Below are positions 18,658-26,627 of a DNA stretch of 34,124 bases, one piece after another. Position 1 is the first letter of the stretch, and each line of letters starts with the position of its first letter. The position numbers and the translations under genes were made by a program. Below the pieces are notes generated by a model. The model had not been told where the DNA came from, made no database searches, and was given only the letters and a program-made list of their open reading frames with translations. Location: the NCBI GenBank assembly GCA_927443345.1, contig CAKMKJ010000015.1:1-34124 (forward strand), written 5' to 3'. Source of the DNA: an uncultured Anaerolineaceae bacterium. Lineage in GTDB: Bacteria > Chloroflexota > Anaerolineae > Anaerolineales > Anaerolineaceae.

Positions 18658-20280
18658 TCATTTTACAACGATTACCGATTCGCAAGAAAAAATATTTTGA
18701 TGAACTGCCTCAAAACTAACCAATAAACAATCATTAGGATTCTTATAATAATCGTCGATAGGCCGAACCCCAACATCAACCTTCCCACCCGAAGACCATA
18801 AACCCAGTTCGTTTTCAAGTGATACTTCTAACTTACTAAAACTTTCTTTGTAATCCGCTGGAGGGTCACGATAAATATAAATATCATTAGTCACCGAATC
18901 ACTTCTCAAAAAGCGAATATAACTAATAATCTTTTCATAATCATTCTCTGATTTTTTTCCGTAGAAAACAATGGCTGAATTTTGATTAGTTATAGAAAAA
19001 TATTTAATATCATCCATACTTGATGCAAACTCTTGAGTTATTACAACATATTCTTTACTAATATTTCTTAATAAAAATAGATTATGAGGGTTGATGAAGA
19101 ATATCGCTATTACAACACTAATTCCTATCGTTGTCAGATGTGATAAAAATTTGTTTCGATTGTAAGGAAGGTTCTGAACAAAATTTGCCACCAAACTTAG
19201 CAAAAGAGGCAGAAATAAAGCGTATGGAATATTGTATCGACCCCAAATTGATCCAGAATAAAAATACTGCTGCGAAAAAATGAGAAGCAAAATCCCGCAG
19301 GTCCCGAAAACAAGGGTTAAAAAACGAAATCGTAAATGCTTAAATCCTTTTCTAGTCAAACCGATAATTCCGATAATTAATACAATCCCCAAAAACAACA
19401 TCACTAAATAGTTTTCAGTAAAATAATGACCGAAAAAGAATAAACGATCGAAAATTCCAATTGAATTGCCATAAAAGTCAGCGCCATTAGTCTTCATTCG
19501 AATAAATAAAGTTAAAACAATCCAGAATGTCATCAAAATCGAAATACTAATCATGAAAATTGGGAAAATGTTACGATTTATTGGCTTTCTGAAGAATAAT
19601 CCGAACAGAAATAATTCTGGGACAAGTATAATTATCATATTTTCCTTGCTGCCAATTGCTAGAACGGTACCAACCATAATTAAGAACCAAGAGATATTGC
19701 TTTCTTTGTTCTTTGATAATACGAGCACTCCTATCATAAATAAACTAAATCCAATAATTGCATATGTCTCAGATGGACCCAATCTAGAAAAAATACCATT
19801 CCAAAAATTGAACGTAGCAACCAGTATCGTAATGATTCCACCCAGAAGGCGACCATTAAAGCGTTTAAAGAATATATACAAGACGCTTGTAAAAAAAATA
19901 AAAATAAAAATTCTGGCTAGATACCAAGGAAATGGCGACTCTGAGGACCAAAGTCGAGTTTCAACCAATCGTAAAAAATAATAAACTGGTCTGAATCTTG
20001 GAATTGTTGAACTTGGGCTTATTTCTGTCTTCGACAATAAAGTGGGGATCAAATCACTAAAACCCATTGGATGAGAGGAAGGTGAATAATACACAATTTC
20101 ATGGTCATCGAGAATTCCCCATTGTGAATATAGGGATGGTTCAAATATAAAAAAAGCAATCGCGATCACTATCCCAATAATTAGACAATCAAAATAATGT
20201 TGAATTTGAACCAGATCAAAAAAAGAGAACGCTTTTTTTACTCTATTTTTGAAATAATTTCCAAATCGAGTTAAAACCAT
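18658..20280 (-). CDS. Polytopic membrane protein, GT39/GT-C-like
   Basis: 540 residues with about 11 helices. After the first helix (about 32-50) the exported loop contains SQWGILDDHEIVYY (52-65), a D-D/E acidic pair, then STIPRFRPVYYFLRLVETRLW. The helix-linking SRLGPSETYAI and IGSKENMIIILVPEL are typical of the PMT/GT39-like group, where GxKE often follows a helix pair. The C-terminal 150 residues are polar and exported, containing two cysteines near the end. A sugar transferase on the outer membrane face is the best guess. It is a lone gene: the next gene on this strand (hydA) ends 690 bp upstream of its start, behind IS debris. Confidence 0.72.
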   Translation of the reverse strand: MVLTRFGNYFKNRVKKAFSFFDLVQIQHYFDCLIIGIVIAIAFFIFEPSLYSQWGILDDHEIVYYSPSSHPMGFSDLIPTLLSKTEISPSSTIPRFRPVYYFLRLVETRLWSSESPFPWYLARIFIFIFFTSVLYIFFKRFNGRLLGGIITILVATFNFWNGIFSRLGPSETYAIIGFSLFMIGVLVLSKNKESNISWFLIMVGTVLAIGSKENMIIILVPELFLFGLFFRKPINRNIFPIFMISISILMTFWIVLTLFIRMKTNGADFYGNSIGIFDRLFFFGHYFTENYLVMLFLGIVLIIGIIGLTRKGFKHLRFRFLTLVFGTCGILLLIFSQQYFYSGSIWGRYNIPYALFLPLLLSLVANFVQNLPYNRNKFLSHLTTIGISVVIAIFFINPHNLFLLRNISKEYVVITQEFASSMDDIKYFSITNQNSAIVFYGKKSENDYEKIISYIRFLRSDSVTNDIYIYRDPPADYKESFSKLEVSLENELGLWSSGGKVDVGVRPIDDYYKNPNDCLLVSFEAVHQNIFSCESVIVVK

Positions 20281-20436
20281 TGAAAACCCATCCCATCAGA
20301 AAGAATAAATACAGTAGCAATTATAACTGATTGAAGAACTACCGAATTGACTCAAAACAAATCTTGCCACAGTATAAAACGGTGACTCATAAAAGATGTT
20401 ACTCTAAGGCGGAAATCAGTTCCGCAGAGAGAGAAA

Positions 20437-20711
20437 ATGATGAGTCAACGGAGCAAACGAGAAATGATCGAATCGATTCGTCCAAGATATTTGAAAGCTA
20501 ATCGAGCTACTAAACACAAATTCTGAATGAATTAATTGCAACCACTGGTTATCACCGGAAATATGCACTACGAGTTCTACAACATGATCCAAAACCAAAA
20601 GGGTTAAAGAAACAAGGTCGCCAAAAGATATTTCAATGCATTATGGTTACGCGCATTTTATCCAACTATTTCAAGGGTCTACGAAAAAGTTGGATAAAAT
20701 CCTCAGAATAA
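20437..20711 (+). pseudogene. Transposase (integrase-core type) N-terminal fragment, frameshifted
   Basis: From ATG 20437 the frame reads MMSQRSKREMIESIRPRYLK, continuing to KHK at 20520, then hits TGA. One base out, from 20520, it continues ILNELIATTGYHRKYALRVL, then PKGLKKQGRQKIFQ. Joined, this matches the N-terminal helix-turn-helix region of IS transposases with a downstream integrase catalytic core ('IRPRY.KA.. ..K..IL.E....TGY.RKYA..LL'). Loss of one A in an A-run at about 20517-20520 explains the break. Similarity fades after about 20645, and the catalytic DDE domain is absent. It is clearly a non-functional relic. Confidence 0.8.
20655..20700. repeat. 13-bp perfect inverted repeat inside transposase relic
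   Basis: attttatccaact (20655-20667) and its exact complement (20688-20700) flank a 20-nt spacer. It lies where similarity to the transposase stops, so it may mark a junction, a small insertion or a hairpin. Confidence 0.6.
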
Positions 20712-20896
20712 CCTGCTGCCTTGCCGTGCAAGATGCCTTGTCACTGTGCCACGCAACAAAATGACCGAGTGAGATGGGAAAACGCATCATCACACTGCCG
20801 TTGATTCAATAGACAAGTAAAAACCAGCTAGATTTCTTGACCGATCATTTGATAATGTTTTGCTGCAGATCATCAATCAATTTGTGAATTTATACC

Positions 20897-20929
20897 TAGA
20901 GTCTCCGGGATTCGACCCCGGAGACTCTA
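20897..20929. terminator. Strong GC-rich hairpin downstream of hydA
   Basis: A 13-bp perfect stem (20897-20909 and 20917-20929; core gagtctccggg) with a 7-nt loop, about 42 nt past the hydA stop. It probably ends the hydrogenase operon or protects its 3' end. There is no T-tract. The loop region resembles a tRNA T-arm, but no cloverleaf can be drawn. Confidence 0.6.
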
Positions 20930-20970
20930 ACTTACTAGGACTACCAGTGACCTAATTGGTCTATGCGCTA

Positions 20971-22719
20971 CTACTTCATTCGCGCGTCCATTGGTGTTAA
21001 TACTTCCACATGTAGAATTTCGTGGGCTAGATGGCTTCCTGCTTCTCCGAGATATTCTTGATATAAAGCCTGAATGGCAGGGTTAAGATGCGACTTACGC
21101 ACTTTCGAATTACGGTCAATCTGATAAAGTCCTTGCAAACGCTTTTCTATGATCTCTTCACGCTCTTCTGCATAAGGCTGCCCTCCCCCGTTCACACAGC
21201 CGCCCGGACATGCCATGATCTCAATCACATCGAAATGTTCTTCATTTTTTTTGATTTTCTCTAACACCTGGCGAGCGTTGCCCAAACCTGAGACCGCTGC
21301 AACCCTAATACTCTTTTCTCCAATATTAACTTCTGCTACACGAATACCCGCCATACCGCGGACTGCGGTGAAATTTACATCTACCAACTCGCTGCCGGTT
21401 ATTTTGTAATAAACAGTGCGCAGTGCAGCTTCAAGAACACCGCCTGAACCACCAAAAATAGCACCCGCGCCTGAAGAGATGCCAAGGGGATTATCAAATT
21501 CTTCATCCTTTATATGGCTCAAGTTAACTGAACCTTCCTTCAACATCTTGGCAATTTCACGCGTGGTGAGAACAATATCCACATCACGCAGTCCGTACGT
21601 TTCTTCAGATGGTAAAGCCGCTTCATATTTCTTTGCAATACAAGGCATGATGGAGATAACCACCACATTTTTAGGATCGATGCCCATCTTTTGGGAATAA
21701 TAAGTTTTGGCAATCGCTCCTGTCATTTGCTGAGGTGACTTGCAGGTGGAGGCAACGTACTTTAATTCGGGGAACTGATGCTCCAAAAAGTTGATCCAAC
21801 CAGGGCAGCATGATGTTAAGATAGGCAAACCATCAGGGTTTTCTTGCAACCGCTCGACAATCTCTTTAGATTCTTCAATGATGGTCAGGTCAGCCCCAAA
21901 ATTGGTATCAAATACTGCGTTGAACCCCAGCTTGCGCAAGCCGGCAACAAGTCTTCCGGTGACTGCCTGTCCAGCAGGCATACCGAATTCTTCACCGATA
22001 GCTACGCGCACAGCAGGCGCAACCTGTACCACTACATGTTTCTTGGGATTAAACAAGGCAGCCCATGCTTCTTGAATGTAACCGATGCCTGTAAGGGCTG
22101 CTGTTGGGCATACACTCACACACTGTCCACAATAGACACAGGAAGATGTGACAATGGGGTTCATCTCAGCAGGAGCCACGACAGTGTGAAAACCGCGGCC
22201 ATAGGCAGTCAGTGCACCAACCGTCTGCACTTCATTGCACATTGTTTCACAGCGCCGACACATGATGCATTTATTTGGATCTCGTTTGAGCGCACAGCTG
22301 GATTTATCCATGGGATGCTCTGAGCGCTCACCCGTATACCGTTGGGTATTGATGCTAAACTCCCAGACCCTTTTTTGTAATTCACAATCTGTAGATTTAC
22401 CGCAAACAAGACAATCAAAGGGATGGTTGGAAATGATCAATTCAAGGTTTTTACGCCGTGAAGAAAGCACACGTTTGGAATTGGTTATCACTTTCATTCC
22501 CTCAAAGACAGGTGTGGCGCAAGCAGGTGCAAGATTGCGGCGTCCTTCCACTTCGACCACACACACACGGCAAGAAGCAACTTTATTCAGATATTTAATT
22601 TTCTCAAGGTTCAAGTAGCAAAGCGTTGGAATATCCAGGTTAAGCTTGCGTGCGGCATCCAATACATTGGTTCCGTCAGGAACACTTACTTGTTCTCCAT
22701 CAATAGTCAAGTTAATCAT
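20971..22719 (-). CDS. hydA: [FeFe] hydrogenase catalytic subunit HydA (NAD-linked, HydABC type)
   Basis: 582 residues. N-terminal [2Fe-2S] ligands C34, C50, C53 and C67; His-ligated [4Fe-4S] site H99-x3-C103-x2-C106-x5-C112; two ferredoxin clusters (C151, 154, 157, 161 and C194, 197, 200, 204). The H-cluster domain has all three signatures: TSCCPGW (302-308), MPCIAKK (358-364) and EIMACPGGCVNGGGQP (500-515), including the proton-transfer cysteine C304. It is shorter than Thermotoga HydA, lacking a C-terminal [2Fe-2S] domain. With HydB and HydC it should form the cytosolic complex that produces or consumes H2 using NADH and reduced ferredoxin (electron bifurcation or confurcation is family knowledge, not visible here). 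Ribosome site AAGGAG precedes the ATG; hydB ends 9 nt upstream. No HydEFG maturases lie in the window. Confidence 0.97.
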   Translation of the reverse strand: MINLTIDGEQVSVPDGTNVLDAARKLNLDIPTLCYLNLEKIKYLNKVASCRVCVVEVEGRRNLAPACATPVFEGMKVITNSKRVLSSRRKNLELIISNHPFDCLVCGKSTDCELQKRVWEFSINTQRYTGERSEHPMDKSSCALKRDPNKCIMCRRCETMCNEVQTVGALTAYGRGFHTVVAPAEMNPIVTSSCVYCGQCVSVCPTAALTGIGYIQEAWAALFNPKKHVVVQVAPAVRVAIGEEFGMPAGQAVTGRLVAGLRKLGFNAVFDTNFGADLTIIEESKEIVERLQENPDGLPILTSCCPGWINFLEHQFPELKYVASTCKSPQQMTGAIAKTYYSQKMGIDPKNVVVISIMPCIAKKYEAALPSEETYGLRDVDIVLTTREIAKMLKEGSVNLSHIKDEEFDNPLGISSGAGAIFGGSGGVLEAALRTVYYKITGSELVDVNFTAVRGMAGIRVAEVNIGEKSIRVAAVSGLGNARQVLEKIKKNEEHFDVIEIMACPGGCVNGGGQPYAEEREEIIEKRLQGLYQIDRNSKVRKSHLNPAIQALYQEYLGEAGSHLAHEILHVEVLTPMDARMK

Positions 22720-22728
22720 TTTTGCTCC

Positions 22729-24606
22729 TTAATTACGTACCACAGCGCCAAATTTACAACGGGTCATACAAGCACCACATTTGATGCATTTGGATTGGTC
22801 AATAGTGTGAAGTTGTTTCACCGCTCCAGAGATACAGTTCACCGGACAGTATCGCGCACAAGAGGTACATCCGATGCATTTTTCGGATAAAATTTCATAA
22901 ATCAGCAGTTTCTGGCATACGCCTGCCGGGCATTTTTTGTCAATAACATGGGCTTCATATTCATCCATGAAATACTTCATTGTGCTCAACACTGGGTTTG
23001 GTGCAGTCTGTCCCAGACCACAAAGCGACGTATCAATAATCGTTTCTGAAAGTGCACGAAGTTCATTCAAATCATCAAGCGTACCCCGCCCCTCGGTGAT
23101 GCCAGTGAGAATTTCAAACATGCGTTTGTTTCCGATACGGCACGGCACACAGCGTCCGCAGGATTCCTCGACAATGAATTCCATGTAGAAACGGGCAATA
23201 TTGACCATGCAGTCATTCTCACTCATGATGATCATGCCACCAGACCCCATCATAGAGCCAATCGAAGCCAGAGATTCATAATCAATTGGTGTATCAAGAT
23301 ACTGCTTGGGGATGCAGCCGCCTGACGGACCGCCTGTCTGAGCTGATTTGAACTCAGCACCACCTTTGATGCCACCTCCAATACTAAAGATGATCTCACG
23401 CAGGGTGATTCCCATAGGTACTTCAACAAGACCTACATTATTAACTTTACCTGCAAGAGCAAATACCTTGGTACCCTTTGAAGTTTCAGTACCAATAGAA
23501 CTAAACCATTTGGCTCCACGGGTTATAATTTCAGGCACATTTGCCAGAGTTTCGACATTATTTACAATTGTTGGTTTGTTCCACAATCCGCTTTCAGCCG
23601 GGAAAGGTGGCTTTGTGCCAGGCTCGCCGCGTAGTCCTTGAAGAGAATGAATCAACGCAGTTTCTTCGCCACACACAAAAGCACCTGCGCCCAAACGGAT
23701 AGAGATATCAAAATCAAAATCGGATCCAAGTATGTTTCTACCGAGCAACCCCATCTGACGAGCTTGTTCAATGGCGATCTCAAGCCGGTGAACCGCAAGA
23801 GGATATTCAGCCCGAATATAGACGACACCTTGTTGTGCTCCAATGGCGTAACCCGCGATACACATACCCTCGATGACGCTATGAGAGTCGCCTTCCATAA
23901 TTGAACGATCCATGAATGCTCCAGGGTCGCCCTCATCTGCATTGCAAATGATGAATTTTTCATCATTTTGATACTTGCTGGCGAATTCCCATTTCTTGCC
24001 AGTGGAGAAACCTGCCCCACCGCGTCCGCGCAAACCGGAAGCGATCATTTCAGTAATAACCTCTTGAGGAGTCATTTCAGTAAGTACTTTAGAAATTGCC
24101 TGGTAGCCGCTTGCTGCGATATATTCTTCAATTTTTTCAGGATTGATCAAACCGCAGTTGCGCAGTGCCACCCGCTGCTGAAGTTTATAAAATGAAATAT
24201 CTTCTGAAGTCTCTTTCTTTTCTTTGAGAATGGGATCTTCATATAAAAGCCTGGTGACTTTTTGGCCATTCAGGATGTGTTGGGTAAAGATATCTTCTAC
24301 GTCTTCCGGTTTTACCTGCACATAAAACACATTCTCAGGGAAAATCTTAATGATGGGGCCTTGTTCACAGAACCCGAAACAGCCAGAAATGGAGGCAAAA
24401 ACCTTACCTTCAAGATTGTTTTTTTTAATCTGATCTTCAAAATTCTTGACGATCTTCTCGCTTTCTGAAGCGTGACACCCCGTGCCGCCACAAATGAGGA
24501 TCATTCGTGTATCGTCATCAATAACCGTGCCCAGTCTGGTGGCAAGCAGACCTTTATATTGTTCGTATGCGCTTGCTAATTGTTCACTTGACCGAATCTC
24601 AGACAT
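22729..24606 (-). CDS. hydB: NAD-linked [FeFe] hydrogenase subunit HydB (NuoF-like, FMN/NADH site)
   Basis: 625 residues. An N-terminal thioredoxin-like [2Fe-2S] domain (C39, C44, C76, C80) is followed by the NuoF core: GLRGRGGAGFSTGKKW (191-206) for NADH, CNADEGDPGAFMDR (221-234) for FMN, and GAGAFVCGEETAL. Next comes the [4Fe-4S] site ESCGRCVPCR with C483, 486, 489 and C529. H553, C559 and C564 fit the extra metal (zinc) site described for HydB proteins. The C-terminus is a two-cluster ferredoxin (C577-587, C607-617). This is the full HydB layout and length. It oxidises or reduces NAD(H) and is the presumed bifurcation site. Its ATG overlaps the hydC stop by 8 nt; hydA follows after 9 nt. 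Confidence 0.97.
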   Translation of the reverse strand: MSEIRSSEQLASAYEQYKGLLATRLGTVIDDDTRMILICGGTGCHASESEKIVKNFEDQIKKNNLEGKVFASISGCFGFCEQGPIIKIFPENVFYVQVKPEDVEDIFTQHILNGQKVTRLLYEDPILKEKKETSEDISFYKLQQRVALRNCGLINPEKIEEYIAASGYQAISKVLTEMTPQEVITEMIASGLRGRGGAGFSTGKKWEFASKYQNDEKFIICNADEGDPGAFMDRSIMEGDSHSVIEGMCIAGYAIGAQQGVVYIRAEYPLAVHRLEIAIEQARQMGLLGRNILGSDFDFDISIRLGAGAFVCGEETALIHSLQGLRGEPGTKPPFPAESGLWNKPTIVNNVETLANVPEIITRGAKWFSSIGTETSKGTKVFALAGKVNNVGLVEVPMGITLREIIFSIGGGIKGGAEFKSAQTGGPSGGCIPKQYLDTPIDYESLASIGSMMGSGGMIIMSENDCMVNIARFYMEFIVEESCGRCVPCRIGNKRMFEILTGITEGRGTLDDLNELRALSETIIDTSLCGLGQTAPNPVLSTMKYFMDEYEAHVIDKKCPAGVCQKLLIYEILSEKCIGCTSCARYCPVNCISGAVKQLHTIDQSKCIKCGACMTRCKFGAVVRN

Positions 24607-25144
24607 TGGCTGCCTCTTTCTCTGCTACTTCTTCTTCAATAAAGAATTTTTCAAGGATCTCTCTGACATCACCGGCTTTTACTTTTCCAAAGACTTTATC
24701 GTTGATCGTTACCACTGGTGCCAGACCGCAAGCCCCTACGCAACGCAGACTTTCAATAGAGAATTTGCCGTCTTCGGTCACCTGACCGGATCGAACTCCA
24801 ATCACCTGCTCGAATTCTTGCAGAACCTTATCGGCACCGTTAACATAGCAAGCGGTTCCAAGGCATACATTGACCTGTATTTTGCCTTTGGGTGTGGTGG
24901 TGAAAAAATTGTAGAAACTGATCACACCAGAAACATCCGCATGCGGGATGGAATAATGGTTTGCGATGAAAACCTGTACGATCTCTGGCAGGTAACCAAA
25001 AATTTTTTGTGCACGATGTAAGGTCATGATTAGTGTGTCTTTACGTCTGGGATTCTCATGATTAATTTTCAAACTATCAATATATTGTTGAAGATCTTTG
25101 AATTGTGGATGATTCTTTTCTATCGAACATGTTGGTGAAATCAT
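24599..25144 (-). CDS. hydC: NAD-linked [FeFe] hydrogenase subunit HydC (NuoE-like)
   Basis: 181 residues of the NuoE/24-kDa thioredoxin-like [2Fe-2S] family. The helical N-terminal part contains RAQKIFGYLPEIV and GVISFYNFF; cluster ligands are C94 and C99 (CLGTACYV) and C135 and C139 (CVGACGLAPVV). HydC passes electrons within the HydABC complex. A strong ribosome site AAAGGAG sits just before the ATG at 25144. The stop codon overlaps the hydB start, implying coupled translation. Upstream, the ABC ATPase ends only 17 nt away on the same strand, so there is no room for a separate hydrogenase promoter there; the ABC genes and hydCBA probably share a transcript. Confidence 0.96.
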   Translation of the reverse strand: MISPTCSIEKNHPQFKDLQQYIDSLKINHENPRRKDTLIMTLHRAQKIFGYLPEIVQVFIANHYSIPHADVSGVISFYNFFTTTPKGKIQVNVCLGTACYVNGADKVLQEFEQVIGVRSGQVTEDGKFSIESLRCVGACGLAPVVTINDKVFGKVKAGDVREILEKFFIEEEVAEKEAANV

Positions 25145-25161
25145 ATACTCTCCTTTTGCCT

Positions 25162-25863
25162 TTAATGGCTTGGCACAAAAACTGGCGCCGGATTTAATAG
25201 CCCTGAAAACAGGCTTTGAAAATCAAATGAATTCAACTTTGAAGGGGTCACAAGTTGGTTTGATACAAAATAATAGACCGAATCTGTCAGCAGAGGAATT
25301 TCCTCAAGGCTATGGGTAGCCATCAAAATCGCTAGATTTGGATAGTGCCGCTTGATAAACTCAATAATGGTTGTCTTGGCTGCCTGACCAATAGATTGAA
25401 AAGGTTCATCCATCAACACCAAAGCGGGATTGCCTAAAAATCCGCGAATCAATGCTGCTTTTTGCCGCATACCTCCAGAAAGTTGGTAAGGATAATGATT
25501 CTTCCAGGCGTTTAATTCGCAAACACGCAGCCATTCTTGATAATGCAGTTGTGTTTGAATTGTCCAACTGTCTTTTTTAATGCGCCAGGGCAGCTTAATG
25601 TTTTCTTCCACTGTCATGTAAGGAAAGAGTCGCGGTTCCTGAAAAAAGACAACCGGTGCCGTTTCATTCACCAGAAGACTGCCGCTGGTTGCGGGTTCCA
25701 GCCCGGCTAGAATGTGGATGAGCGTGGTTTTGCCTGCGCCTGAAGGTGCAAAGAAAGCAATGCGTTCACCGCGTTTGAGTTCAAACGATAAATTATGAAT
25801 TACCTCATGACTTTGATAAGTTTTGCTCAGTTCGAAGGTTTTGATGATTGTATCCGGGGTCAT
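25162..25863 (-). CDS. TauB/SsuB-like ABC uptake ATPase
   Basis: 233 residues: Walker A APSGAGKTT (39-47), Q-loop FFQEPRLFPYMTVEEN (73-88), signature LSGGMRQK (128-135), Walker B LVLMDEP (148-154) and switch histidine in MATHSLEE. The pattern matches nitrate/sulfonate/taurine/thiamine-precursor importers. The D-loop reads PFQSIGQ instead of the usual PF.ALD, so the catalytic-dimer aspartate is missing at that position. The ATG overlaps the permease stop in an ATGA junction (25860-25863). Together with the permease and lipoprotein it forms a complete importer directly upstream of hydCBA. The substrate cannot be predicted. Confidence 0.92.
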   Translation of the reverse strand: MTPDTIIKTFELSKTYQSHEVIHNLSFELKRGERIAFFAPSGAGKTTLIHILAGLEPATSGSLLVNETAPVVFFQEPRLFPYMTVEENIKLPWRIKKDSWTIQTQLHYQEWLRVCELNAWKNHYPYQLSGGMRQKAALIRGFLGNPALVLMDEPFQSIGQAAKTTIIEFIKRHYPNLAILMATHSLEEIPLLTDSVYYFVSNQLVTPSKLNSFDFQSLFSGLLNPAPVFVPSH

Positions 25864-26627
25864 CTGGCCTCCGGATAAGCAAATTTTTTCAGCGACACTG
25901 TGAACACAAGAGATTGAATGGCCTGAAATGCCAATGAGAAAGCCATCAACAACAACAGATAAAAGAAGACTTCCTGCATATTGAAAATAATACGGGCGCG
26001 ATTGAGCAAATACCCCAAACCGTCTTGTGAACCGATAAACTCGCCCAACACCACTACTTTGACGGCCATACTGATGCCCAAACTAAGATTACTTTGAATA
26101 ACTGGTACAAGCGCTGGCAGATAGCTGTAACGAATAATTTGCCATTTTGAAGCCTTGATTGAGTGCAAGTAATTTTCAGTTCCAGTATTACGCTTTGAAA
26201 TTCCGTTTGTGGTATTTATCGCGAGCGTTGGTAGCGTAAGAAAAGCCACGAGAAGAATCGGTGTTGCGCTGCCAATGCCAAACATCAGTAAAAAGATCAC
26301 CCCCAGGATCGTTCCTGGTACGACTTGCAAGGCAACCATTAAGGAGTTAACCGGCTTATCTGCCCTGGCAAGCATTGACAATATGCCACCAAATGTGCCT
26401 AGAAGAAAGGCGATTAAGAATCCAGTTAATATTCGATACAAAGTAACCGCCAAGTGCCCTGAAAGACCTACAGGTAATTCACTTGAAATACCCTTAAGCG
26501 TTTCAACTGGAGACGGGATGATATAAGGGGGATAGAAAGTCGATACCCCGCCCCATATCACCAGAATCACCAGGATCCCGACCGCTTCAGTGAGTAGCGC
26601 TGAAATAAAAATCCGAGAAGTTTTCAT
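25860..26627 (-). CDS. TauC/SsuC-like ABC uptake permease
   Basis: I place the start at ATG 26627 (255 residues). A TTG at 26663 would add 12 residues, but the family usually starts near the first helix. About six helices are seen. YIIPSPVETLKGI after helix 1 is the classic P-S-P segment of this permease family. The cytoplasmic loop NYLHSIKASKWQIIRYSYLPALVP is the EAA-type coupling region, in degenerate form, and GEFIGSQDGLGYLLNRAR is the usual end of that block. The 5' end overlaps the lipoprotein gene by 41 nt; the 3' end overlaps the ATPase by 4 nt. It imports a small molecule with the adjacent ATPase and binding protein. Confidence 0.9.
   Translation of the reverse strand: MKTSRIFISALLTEAVGILVILVIWGGVSTFYPPYIIPSPVETLKGISSELPVGLSGHLAVTLYRILTGFLIAFLLGTFGGILSMLARADKPVNSLMVALQVVPGTILGVIFLLMFGIGSATPILLVAFLTLPTLAINTTNGISKRNTGTENYLHSIKASKWQIIRYSYLPALVPVIQSNLSLGISMAVKVVVLGEFIGSQDGLGYLLNRARIIFNMQEVFFYLLLLMAFSLAFQAIQSLVFTVSLKKFAYPEAR

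Larger units (their letters stand above)
20281..20970. other. Spacer with transposase remnant and hairpins
   Basis: This holds the frameshifted transposase fragment, a leader-type hairpin gcggaa/ttccgc (20409-20425) just before it, a 13-bp inverted repeat inside it, and a strong hairpin beyond hydA. No intact gene was found. Confidence 0.6.

Noticed and set aside
18493-18726. 77-codon plus-strand open frame
   Set aside because: It overlaps the 3' end of a well-supported minus-strand gene, with no ribosome site or motif.
20890-20980. Possible tRNA on the minus strand because of the T-arm-like hairpin and a D-arm-like GACC-AATTA-GGTC piece
   Set aside because: The stem continues for 13 bp past the T-arm, leaving no separate acceptor stem, and no anticodon arm or CCA can be placed.
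21844-22323. 159-codon plus-strand frame
   Set aside because: Antisense to hydA, whose iron-sulfur motifs fix the coding strand.
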